Shown here one piece after another: positions 36,166-45,233 of a DNA stretch of 64,000 nucleotides (positions are counted from its first letter, which is position 1; every line of letters starts with the position of its first letter). The position numbers and the translations under genes were made by a program. The notes beneath the pieces are model-generated. The model was not told the DNA's origin. It did not search any database and saw only the letters and a program-made list of their open reading frames with translations. Source of the stretch: Fuerstiella sp. (lineage in GTDB: Bacteria > Planctomycetota > Planctomycetia > Planctomycetales > Planctomycetaceae); assembly GCA_022447225.1 (NCBI GenBank), contig JAKVAZ010000007.1:422475-486474 (forward strand), read 5' to 3'.

Positions 36166-39100
36166 CTACACAGGCTGACTGTTATTTCGGTTCATCAACC
36201 AGATCAGTACGGGACTGGCAACATAAACCGAACTGTAGGTTCCCACCAAAATTCCCAGGGTGAGACAGAAGGCGAATCCATGAATCCCTTCGCCTCCGAT
36301 CACATACAGGATCCCCACAACAATGAACGTCGTTAGTGATGTCAACAGTGTTCGAGACAGGGTCTGATTGAGCGAGGTATTGACAATCTCTGTAGTGAGT
36401 TCCGGATTTTTGCCTCGCACTTCACGAATTCGGTCGAACACTACGATCGTATCATTGAGTGAGTATCCGACAATGGTGAGAAAAGCGGCGACCATCGGCA
36501 GGTTGATTCGGAAGTCTGTCAGCATCAGAGTTTGGCTGATGGGATGACCGCTGGCCCAGGAAGCTAAGGCCACCATTCCCAGCACAATGAGGACGTCATG
36601 AGTCAGAGCAACAACGGCCGCCAGTCCAAAAGTGATTCGTTGAAAGCGGAACCAGATATATCCGACGATCGCAATCAGGCTCACAATGATGGCCATGATC
36701 GCGGACTGCTTCATCTCGCCGGCTACTGCGCTGGCAAATGTATTGACTTCGTCAAACAGCGGGCTCGCTTCCAGTCGGGACTGCATCGCAGTCAGAGCGG
36801 TCTGCAGGTCATCCGGGGAGATCTCGTCCAGTGTACGTACCGTCACCTGATCGAATTTTCGGACACTCTGCGCGTTGGCTTCCATACCGCTGCCACTGAT
36901 TCCCGTAATGCCGAACAGGGATGAGGTGTCTTCATAACGATTACCGTCGGAAGCACTGAGTTCCTGCAGTGTCGATTCAAGCGTGTCGCGAATTGTTCCT
37001 TCTGCCAATTCATCGGAGAATGTGATGTTCGAAGAAGAACCACCGTTGAAACGGCGATTCTGACTGGCCTGCACGGAATTGTCATCTTCATCGATTTCCA
37101 CTGTTTTCAGTGGAGTGAAACTCATCGTCACTTTACGCAGCTGCATCGCATCGGCGGTTTCGAATGCGGTGTTCACTTTTTGGCTCACACGTTCCTCGGC
37201 AGACAGTTTTGACTGTTTGGTGTCGTCAGAATCCGTTTCCGATGTTCTCAGACGGAAATGCATGCCGCCCTGTCCCGATTCTTCCCCCGCAAGTGTCAGT
37301 CGCTCGACGGTAAAATTCTCTGCAAACTGGGTGCCCAGCACTTCCCGGACGGCATCCGTTTCGGCCCCCTGCTCAAGCTGGAACGTTACCATCGTGCCTC
37401 CGGTGAAGTCGATGTCGTAGTTCTTTGTGCCTCGCGTAAAAAATGCCGTCAGGCCAATTGCAATCAGAACGACAGACAGAACAGCAGCGACGAATCGTTT
37501 GCCCACAAAATCCCAGTTGGTTTCGCCGACGAAGCTGAACATCGCCAGCTTTTTGATCCAGCGTTTCTTTTCGGCGATGTCGAAGATTGTGCGGCTCACA
37601 AACAGTGCCGTAAACATACTCATCACGATTCCGATGAACAGTGTTACGGCGAACCCTCGTACCTGATCGGTACCGATCATGAACAGGATTACTGCTGTCA
37701 GCAGAGTCGTGAGGTTAGCATCGATAATAGTGGAGAAGGCTTTGGAGAATCCGTTGCGAATAGCCATCCGCAGGCTGGACCCTCGCCGCTGCTCCTCGCG
37801 AATTCGCTCGAAGATCAGCACATTTGCATCCACGGCCATACCAATGGTCAGCACCAGACCCGCCAGTCCGGGAAGCGTGAACGTGGCTTCGATGAGCATC
37901 ATGGTTGACAGGACCAGTACTATGTTCATGACCAGGCAGAGAATCGCAATCAAGCCGGCCGCACGGTAGTACAGAAGCATGAAGCCAACGACGGAGACTG
38001 CGGCGATGATGATTGCCTGAATTCCTTTGTTGCGGACATCTTCACCAAGTGTCGGATCGACGGTCGCTTCGCTCAGCGGCTTGGGATTGATGGGAACCTC
38101 CAGTGCACCGGCATTCAGGACACTGGTCAGGTCCCGAGCTTCTTCCGGGGTGAAGTCTCCTGTGATCTGACCATTGCTCGTAATCGTGTCACGGATGACC
38201 GGAGCACTTTGAACTTGTCCATCAAGCACAATTGCCAGACTTCGGTCAGGGTGCCCGTCGCGTGGTTTGTTGCTTCCGGTGAGCCGGCCGAACAGATAAG
38301 CCCCCTGCTGATTGAACCGAAACGTGACCATCTGTGTCCCGTTGTCCGGATTAACTGTCGTTCCAGCAGACGTCAGGTACTTACCGCTGACACGCTCCTG
38401 TTCCCGATCGACAAGCAATAGATATTCTTCCGTGTCGTATTCTTCCATGCCGGTGTCGGTCGGTCGTTCAGCCTTCACACTGCGGCGGACGGCGTCATTT
38501 CGTTCCAGGAACTGTGGTTCATTGTCTTTGAGGTAGGCCGGTAACCATTTAGCGATGATGTTACCGGCTGAATCGCGGACTTCTTTGGTGGCTATGTCCA
38601 GTGCCTGTCCCTGAGCCACGATAGCTGAGTCTTCGCGCTCATGGGCCGTGATATAGAATTCAAGGGTACCCAGGCGGACAATCCTGGATTTGATTACGTC
38701 AACAGTTTCCGGATCCTTACCGGGGACGATGACTTCGATTCGATCGTAACCCACCCGGCGGACAGTGGTTTCTTCCTGTCCCGACGGATTAATTCGGACT
38801 GCCACCGCCCCGACCATCTTGTCCATGAGGGCGTCCGTGATTTCTTTCCCTTCGGTCTCCTCGACTTCGTAAACGAGGTTGGCTCCACCGGCAAGATCAA
38901 TGCCCAGTTTGAGCTTCTCACTCAGGTTTTTGTCACCGATTACCAGTGGGGCCACAGCAATCGAGAGGGCAAGCAGGCAGGTTGCAATTCGCCCCGCATA
39001 TTCCTTCATCTTCAGCGCCCGGGCGATGAAGACCCCGATGATGACCGGAAGGCCGAGAATCAGGACAACGTTCAGTAAAATCAGAGCGGCCGTGACGGCG

Positions 39101-39285
39101 TTACCACCACTCTCGGTGACTGCAGCATCAGTTGCTTCGCCAACCACGGTTCCGGCGTCCGGAGCCTTTTCCGCAGCCGCACTGGCCGTGTTCATAACCG
39201 CGTCTGCAACATTAGCAACGGTTTCAGAAGCTGTTTCGGAAGCTTGGACTGCCAGTGTGAACAACACGTTCCATGGGTTGATCAT
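36166..39285 (-). CDS. secDF: Protein translocase subunit SecDF (fused)
   Basis: SecD and SecF in one polypeptide of about 1039 residues (ATG 39285; a TTG two codons upstream is an alternative). They help Sec-dependent export using the proton motive force. SecD part: LKLGIDLAGGANLVYEVEE, the P1 periplasmic domain with IEVIVPGKDP, then FTPEEARDLTSVLNAGALEV and the membrane block TIGMAVDANVLIFERIREE. SecF part: YDIDFTGGTMVTF, then SLNDTIVVFDRIREVRGK and a C-terminal membrane bundle. A ~75-residue Ala/Glu-rich insert (ASETASETVANVADAV) follows the first residues. Upstream neighbours yajC and tgt lie on the same strand. Confidence 0.97.
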   Translation of the reverse strand: MINPWNVLFTLAVQASETASETVANVADAVMNTASAAAEKAPDAGTVVGEATDAAVTESGGNAVTAALILLNVVLILGLPVIIGVFIARALKMKEYAGRIATCLLALSIAVAPLVIGDKNLSEKLKLGIDLAGGANLVYEVEETEGKEITDALMDKMVGAVAVRINPSGQEETTVRRVGYDRIEVIVPGKDPETVDVIKSRIVRLGTLEFYITAHEREDSAIVAQGQALDIATKEVRDSAGNIIAKWLPAYLKDNEPQFLERNDAVRRSVKAERPTDTGMEEYDTEEYLLLVDREQERVSGKYLTSAGTTVNPDNGTQMVTFRFNQQGAYLFGRLTGSNKPRDGHPDRSLAIVLDGQVQSAPVIRDTITSNGQITGDFTPEEARDLTSVLNAGALEVPINPKPLSEATVDPTLGEDVRNKGIQAIIIAAVSVVGFMLLYYRAAGLIAILCLVMNIVLVLSTMMLIEATFTLPGLAGLVLTIGMAVDANVLIFERIREEQRRGSSLRMAIRNGFSKAFSTIIDANLTTLLTAVILFMIGTDQVRGFAVTLFIGIVMSMFTALFVSRTIFDIAEKKRWIKKLAMFSFVGETNWDFVGKRFVAAVLSVVLIAIGLTAFFTRGTKNYDIDFTGGTMVTFQLEQGAETDAVREVLGTQFAENFTVERLTLAGEESGQGGMHFRLRTSETDSDDTKQSKLSAEERVSQKVNTAFETADAMQLRKVTMSFTPLKTVEIDEDDNSVQASQNRRFNGGSSSNITFSDELAEGTIRDTLESTLQELSASDGNRYEDTSSLFGITGISGSGMEANAQSVRKFDQVTVRTLDEISPDDLQTALTAMQSRLEASPLFDEVNTFASAVAGEMKQSAIMAIIVSLIAIVGYIWFRFQRITFGLAAVVALTHDVLIVLGMVALASWASGHPISQTLMLTDFRINLPMVAAFLTIVGYSLNDTIVVFDRIREVRGKNPELTTEIVNTSLNQTLSRTLLTSLTTFIVVGILYVIGGEGIHGFAFCLTLGILVGTYSSVYVASPVLIWLMNRNNSQPV

Positions 39286-39349
39286 CGACAATTATTCCTG
39301 ATGTGTCTGGCGGGAGATGGACGTTACGACATTCTGTCGCAGCATTCCG

Positions 39350-39391
39350 AATTGATCTGTGTAAATTGATCTGTGTAAATTGATCTGTGTA
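39350..39391. repeat. Three perfect tandem copies of a 14-bp unit
   Basis: aattgatctgtgta repeats three times without error (39350-39363, 39364-39377, 39378-39391) in the ~140-bp gap between yajC and secDF. Each copy contains tgatc. Could be slippage-derived or a regulatory spacer in the mRNA. No known regulator is assignable. Confidence 0.9.
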
Positions 39392-39427
39392 ACTCTGCTC
39401 GCCGATGGACGGTCAAAGTTTCGGTCG

Positions 39428-39853
39428 TTACTTGGCGGCGTCTTTTCTGTCGCTCAGCAGTTCCTGAATACTGTTCCGGGTGAATCTGATTCGTGTACTG
39501 TCGTCGGTTTTCAGTGTCACACGGTCCTCAGAGACCTCAGCAACCGTGCCAATGATGCCGCCAACAGTAACCACTTTGTCATTCTTCTTCAGATTGGACA
39601 TCAGCTGTTCGTGCTGCTGACGTTTTTCCTTCTGAGCTTTCAGTTGAGGTCGCATGACAATGAAGTAAAAAATGAATCCGATAATAACCATTGGCAGCAG
39701 CGACGCCAGTGGATTTGGCTGTTCGACCTCCGTTGCACCACCGCCACCTGTGTCGCCGGCTTGTGCGATAATCAGGAAGTCATTCAGACCGAGTATGAAT
39801 CGATTCCAGCTCACTGTTTTCACCAATCGAGTCCAAACGGACCAGAAATTCAC
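39428..39853 (-). CDS. yajC: Preprotein translocase subunit YajC
   Basis: Small single-span membrane partner of SecDF. 141 residues from a GTG start at 39853. A short N-terminal segment (RFILGLNDFLIIAQAG) and Gly-rich linker precede the membrane helix (LLPMVIIGFIFYFIVMRPQ), followed by the conserved cytoplasmic KAQKEKRQQHEQLMSNLKKN and DKVVTVGGIIGTV fold. The N-terminal extension is longer than in E. coli. Between tgt and secDF on the same strand, the classic tgt-yajC-secD-secF order. Confidence 0.95.
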   Translation of the reverse strand: MNFWSVWTRLVKTVSWNRFILGLNDFLIIAQAGDTGGGGATEVEQPNPLASLLPMVIIGFIFYFIVMRPQLKAQKEKRQQHEQLMSNLKKNDKVVTVGGIIGTVAEVSEDRVTLKTDDSTRIRFTRNSIQELLSDRKDAAK

Positions 39854-39991
39854 CAGTAAAGAACACTTCGGAGTGAGGCAAATTCTTCACTGGTTCATGA
39901 GGAGGTTGTCGGGTAGAGCAATTTCCGGAAAACCGGCCGCGAATACGACTGATCTCCTGCCCGTGGCACGACTTCCGTAAAGACGCGGATC

Positions 39992-41137
<1,146 letters not shown>

Positions 41138-41209
41138 TCAAATTGAAGAGTTCCGGCTGCAGATTGGCCATTCCAAACCACACCGGACATGCGTTTACGG
41201 AGGGCTGGT

Positions 41210-43159
41210 TTACACCGTGTTCTGACCGCTCTCCCGTGTCAGCAAAGAAACCATAATCAGAGTCGCAAATCCAAGTGGGATCGTGACGATACCTGGCTGG
41301 GTAAACGGTGTGTAACCTCCCGAATCAATGCCGTAGACTTTCTGAAAGGTATCTGCGCTGAGCAGAATCCAGCCAAGTGAGGAGGTCATCCCCACGATGA
41401 TGGCCGCAATCACCCCCTGGCGAGTGACACCCCGCCAAAACAAAATCATAATCAATGCAGGTAGGTTAGCAGATGCCGCAACACTGAATGCCCAGCCAAC
41501 CAGGTAGCTGACGTTCAGTCCTCTGAAGACAATCCCCAGCACGATGGCAATTCCACCGACAAACACTGAAGAAATTTTTGCGACCCGGACCTGCTGTGCA
41601 TCAGTCAGCGGATCACGGCGAAAATTACTGACCAGATCATGAGTCACAGCGCCGGCGGAGGCCAGAATCAATCCACTGACCGTTCCGAGTACCGTTGTGA
41701 ACGCGATTGCGGAGATTGCCGCAAACAGCCACGTATTCATACTTTTCGCCAGCAGTGGGGCGGCCATATTGGTGTTCGTGACATCCATGGCTCCGCTGGT
41801 CATCGCTCCGAGCCCGAGATAAAGGGTCAGTATGTAGAAGAAGCCGATACTGGCGATACCCACGATTGTGCTTTTCCGGGCACTCTGTTCATCTTTCACC
41901 GTATAATATCGAATCAGAATGTGCGGCAGCGATGCGGTACCGCAAAACAGGGCCAGCATTAACGAGATGAAATTCAGCCTGCCCCAAACATCTGTACCTC
42001 GGATTCCGGCAAATCGTGGATGTTCACCGGGGCGGAGAATATGGCTGCCGGGAGTATTTTTCTGATAGTAGATGGTTGTGGTGATATCGTCTGAGACTTT
42101 GACAGCCTTGCTGCGCCACAGCACAATTTCACTATTCCGCAGAATACTGAAAAAAGAACTCAGACCGACGGGACCGGTTGATTTCTGTCCATTGGGAAGT
42201 CGGCTGATATATCCGATCGGATGCAGTTCGGCTTCTCCCTTTTTTGTGCCCCGTTCTTCCCCGTTGACGAGGTCAGGCTGTCCGGTCTGTTTCGTAATGC
42301 TTTGTGCTTCCACCACGCGGACCGATTCCGCACCTTCTTCGGAATCAAGAAACCAGTAAGTTGTCCGGTCAGAGTCAGGATCTTGAAGCCGCAGGAATTC
42401 CGGCGAATCTTTCCAGACTCCTTCCGGTGGTACGATTTGCCGACCGCCCAGTTCCGGTATCGGTACGTCACAGGATTCGAGAACAGAGCGTGACACATTG
42501 AAGGTTGTAAATTCGTAGCCGTCTTCACCACCGTTCCTGACTTCGAATCCACGGTCAAGAATGAGCCAGGTGAGAATTGCGCTGAATACGACCAGCAGTG
42601 AACCCTTCAGAAACTGTACCCATGTGGTGGACACCATGCCGGCTGTCACCACGATCAGGATCACCACGGCACCAACCAGCAGGACTCCCTGCCAGTGTTC
42701 AAACCCCAGCAGCGGCTGGACGAGAACTCCGGCACCAACCATCTGGGGAATGAGATAAAAGATACTGACCACCAGAGTGCTGATACCGGCCGCGGTACGA
42801 ATTCCGGACGAATTGAATCTTGCATCGAGCGCGTCCGCGAATGTGAACTTGCCCAGGCGCTTCATCGGTTCGGCAACTACAAATAATGCCACAATCCAGC
42901 CGGCCAGATATCCGATTGAGTACAGGAAACCGTCATAGCCGTAAAACGCGATCATTCCGCAGATACCAAGGAATGATGCGGCGGACAGATAATCGCCGGC
43001 AAATGCGATTCCGTTAACAAACCACGGTATTTCACCGTGCGCTGTGAAATAACCGGCTGAAGATTTTGCTTTTCGACCGAACCAGAAGCTGAGTCCCAGT
43101 GTGAATCCAACGAACAGAAAGAACAGCACAACCGCTTCCGAAGCAGCTTCGTAAATCAC
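41210..43159 (-). CDS. Sodium:solute symporter, acetate permease (ActP) type
   Basis: About 649 residues with a dozen or more membrane segments of the SSS family: AVVLFFLFVGFTLGLSFWFG, GIAFAGDYLSAASFLGICG, and YSIGYLAGWIVALFVVAEPM. Signature SSS elements include GRKAKSSAGYFTAHGEIPW and GTASLPHILIRYYTVKDEQ. The protein carries a ~120-residue soluble insert (about residues 190-355) that ordinary ActP lacks. Preceded by a DUF485 gene with a 4-base overlap (GTGA), and an SD GGAGG at 43166-43170 six bases before the GTG start. Likely carries acetate or another small carboxylate; substrate not proven. Confidence 0.9.
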   Translation of the reverse strand: MIYEAASEAVVLFFLFVGFTLGLSFWFGRKAKSSAGYFTAHGEIPWFVNGIAFAGDYLSAASFLGICGMIAFYGYDGFLYSIGYLAGWIVALFVVAEPMKRLGKFTFADALDARFNSSGIRTAAGISTLVVSIFYLIPQMVGAGVLVQPLLGFEHWQGVLLVGAVVILIVVTAGMVSTTWVQFLKGSLLVVFSAILTWLILDRGFEVRNGGEDGYEFTTFNVSRSVLESCDVPIPELGGRQIVPPEGVWKDSPEFLRLQDPDSDRTTYWFLDSEEGAESVRVVEAQSITKQTGQPDLVNGEERGTKKGEAELHPIGYISRLPNGQKSTGPVGLSSFFSILRNSEIVLWRSKAVKVSDDITTTIYYQKNTPGSHILRPGEHPRFAGIRGTDVWGRLNFISLMLALFCGTASLPHILIRYYTVKDEQSARKSTIVGIASIGFFYILTLYLGLGAMTSGAMDVTNTNMAAPLLAKSMNTWLFAAISAIAFTTVLGTVSGLILASAGAVTHDLVSNFRRDPLTDAQQVRVAKISSVFVGGIAIVLGIVFRGLNVSYLVGWAFSVAASANLPALIMILFWRGVTRQGVIAAIIVGMTSSLGWILLSADTFQKVYGIDSGGYTPFTQPGIVTIPLGFATLIMVSLLTRESGQNTV

Positions 43160-43407
43160 GGAGCACCTCCGTCATTTGTGGAGTTTGTCTGCCTGTCGTA
43201 CTGCCCGGCAAGAAATCCGTAAACGATGGAAAGGACGAAAGCGATGATGATCAGAGCGAATCCGTACAGGATCGCCAGGTTCAGACCACCCAGCGGAGTC
43301 CACTCCATGACTTGAGGAGCCAGGGCGTTGATCAGCACAAAACCGGTGTAGATCACCAGATAGACACAGAACAGTGTCATACCGAGTGGATTGCTGCGTG
43401 TTTCCAT
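43156..43407 (-). CDS. DUF485 small membrane protein
   Basis: 83 residues with two membrane helices (MTLFCVYLVIYTGFVLINAL and LNLAILYGFALIIIAFVLSI). DUF485 proteins almost always sit upstream of acetate-permease-type symporters and are thought to assist them. The 3' end overlaps the symporter GTG by four bases, so the pair is one translational unit. The ATG at 43407 overlaps the end of an upstream noise frame. Confidence 0.92.
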   Translation of the reverse strand: METRSNPLGMTLFCVYLVIYTGFVLINALAPQVMEWTPLGGLNLAILYGFALIIIAFVLSIVYGFLAGQYDRQTNSTNDGGAP

Positions 43408-43788
43408 CAGACGCTTCCGGAGGTGGTAAGTTTTGAGCCAGGCAGCATAGGAGAAACGTTCAACAATCGCGAGCGCTGGTTATTTCTGCGACCTTTTGAT
43501 GCTGCGGCAATACGATGCAGCGAACGACGAATGTCTTTCGGTCGTTGGGGCATTGACGAAAATTTCCAGTTCGTCGTGTGATACCACTGTGTGTTGCGCA
43601 CAGCCGTCGATGAAGCCAATTGCGGCAGAATCAGAAATTGTTATCGCGACCTGATCAAAACCTCAGGAATCGGATCGCGACTGAACTGGTGGAAATTCGG
43701 ATGATCTGTGCAGCCAAAAGTCTCACGACCGCGCCCGTGATTCGGGAAATATCCAAAACACACTTTGGCGATGCACGATGCCGTCGTA
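43408..43788. other. Intergenic, no gene supported
   Basis: 381 bases upstream of DUF485-actP and downstream of the second DUF1501 gene. A 70-codon minus ORF (43407-43619) touches the DUF485 start but is Arg/Ser-rich without homology. A plus ORF (43620-43832) is likewise unsupported. Must hold the DUF485 promoter. Confidence 0.4.
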
Positions 43789-45231
43789 TTACGTCAGGAC
43801 AGCATCGACAACCTGACCGTGGACATCGGTAAGCCGGAAATCGCGACCCTGATAGCGGTAAGTGAGTTGTTCATGATCAATCCCCATCAGATGGAGAATG
43901 GTCGCCTGCAGGTCATGAACGTGCACGGGATTCTCAACGGGCATATAACCGAGTTCATCGGTTTGGCCGTAGGAAAATCCGGGTTTCACGCCCGCACCGG
44001 CCAGCCAGATCGTAAAAGCGTGTTGATGGTGATCACGGCCGATGTAAACCTTACTGCGACCTTCAGCCATGGGCGTGCGTCCGAACTCTCCTCCCCAGAC
44101 AACCAGCGTGTCTTCAAGTAATCCTCGTTGCTTCAGATCGGTGATCAGCGCGGCCGTTGCCTGATCCGTCTGCTGACAACGTTCCACGAAACTGTAACGC
44201 AGGCTTTCACCCCGATCCTGACCGTGTGAGTCCCAGCCCCAGTGATACAGCTGGACAAAACGTACGCCACTTTCCACCAGCCTTCGGGCCAGCAGGCAAT
44301 TGTTTGCGAAAGACCGGCGGCCCGACTCGATTCCATACAGTTTGTGAATGTGTTCAGGTTCCCGATCCATCGCCATTAACTCCGGAACACTGCGCTGCAT
44401 CCTGTAGGCGAGTTCGAACTGTTCGATTCGTGTTGTGATTGCCGGGTTTCCCACCGACCGAAGTCGTAATTCATTTAACGCCCGAATTCGGTCAATTGTC
44501 ATCCGGCGCTGCTGACGACTCATCCCCTCCGGATCGTTCAGGTAAAGTACGGGGTCCCCCTGAGATCGCAGCCGCACTCCCTGATGAATTCCCGGCAGAA
44601 AACCATTACCCCATAGAGATGTGCCGCCGCTGGGTCCGCGTTTGCCGGACATCAGTACCACGAACGCCGGGAAATCCTGGTTTTCAGTGCCCAGACCGTA
44701 AGACAGCCAGGCACCCATACTGGGTCGGCCCAGGATGGGCGATCCGGTCTGCATGAATAACTGTGCCGGTGCATGATTAAATTGATCTGTCTGCATCGAC
44801 TTCACAAAGCACAGGTCGTCAACAATTCCGGCAAGGTGAGGAACATGTTCCGACATCGTGGCACCGCACTGACCATGACGGCCGAATTTGAACGGCGTTC
44901 CCAGCAGTTTAGGATGCCCCTTAATGAACGCGAATCGCTGCCCCTCATGGAATTCAGCAGGACATAACTGACCGTTCAACGCCGAAAGTTTTGGCTTGTA
45001 ATCATACAGGTCCAGCTGTGACGGTCCTCCTGCCATGTGGAGGTAGATGATGCGTTTGGCGCGTGCCGGAAACTCGCCTGTTTTTCCCGCAACTGGATCT
45101 GATGACGCCGTCAGCGGGTTTCCGAATATGTCATTTCCCATCAGCGATGACAGTGCCATCGCACCCATGCCGGTCGGACAGTTCGACAGGAACCAGCGTC
45201 GGGTATTCTGAAGCAGACTGAATCGATCCAT
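43789..45231 (-). CDS. DUF1501 protein (locus 2)
   Basis: About 480 residues; N-terminus RFSLLQNTRRWFLSNCPTG contains an RR pair within a leader-like stretch, but the h-region (MGAMALSSLMG) is short. Fold blocks: IIYLHMAGGPSQLDLYDYKP, CFVKSMQTDQFNHAPAQ, GVRFVQLYHWGWDSHGQ, LVVWGGEFGRTP, GRDHHQHAFTIWLAGAG and HLMGIDHEQLTYRYQGRD. Second gene of its pair: two bases after the DUF1549 stop. Closest of the four DUF1501 genes here to the common form with GRDHHQHAFT. Confidence 0.92.
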   Translation of the reverse strand: MDRFSLLQNTRRWFLSNCPTGMGAMALSSLMGNDIFGNPLTASSDPVAGKTGEFPARAKRIIYLHMAGGPSQLDLYDYKPKLSALNGQLCPAEFHEGQRFAFIKGHPKLLGTPFKFGRHGQCGATMSEHVPHLAGIVDDLCFVKSMQTDQFNHAPAQLFMQTGSPILGRPSMGAWLSYGLGTENQDFPAFVVLMSGKRGPSGGTSLWGNGFLPGIHQGVRLRSQGDPVLYLNDPEGMSRQQRRMTIDRIRALNELRLRSVGNPAITTRIEQFELAYRMQRSVPELMAMDREPEHIHKLYGIESGRRSFANNCLLARRLVESGVRFVQLYHWGWDSHGQDRGESLRYSFVERCQQTDQATAALITDLKQRGLLEDTLVVWGGEFGRTPMAEGRSKVYIGRDHHQHAFTIWLAGAGVKPGFSYGQTDELGYMPVENPVHVHDLQATILHLMGIDHEQLTYRYQGRDFRLTDVHGQVVDAVLT

Positions 45232-45233
45232 AC

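Noticed and set aside
43407-43619. 70-codon minus ORF touching the DUF485 start
   Set aside because: TTG start, no SD, Arg/Ser-rich sequence with no recognisable domain; overlap with the ATG looks accidental.
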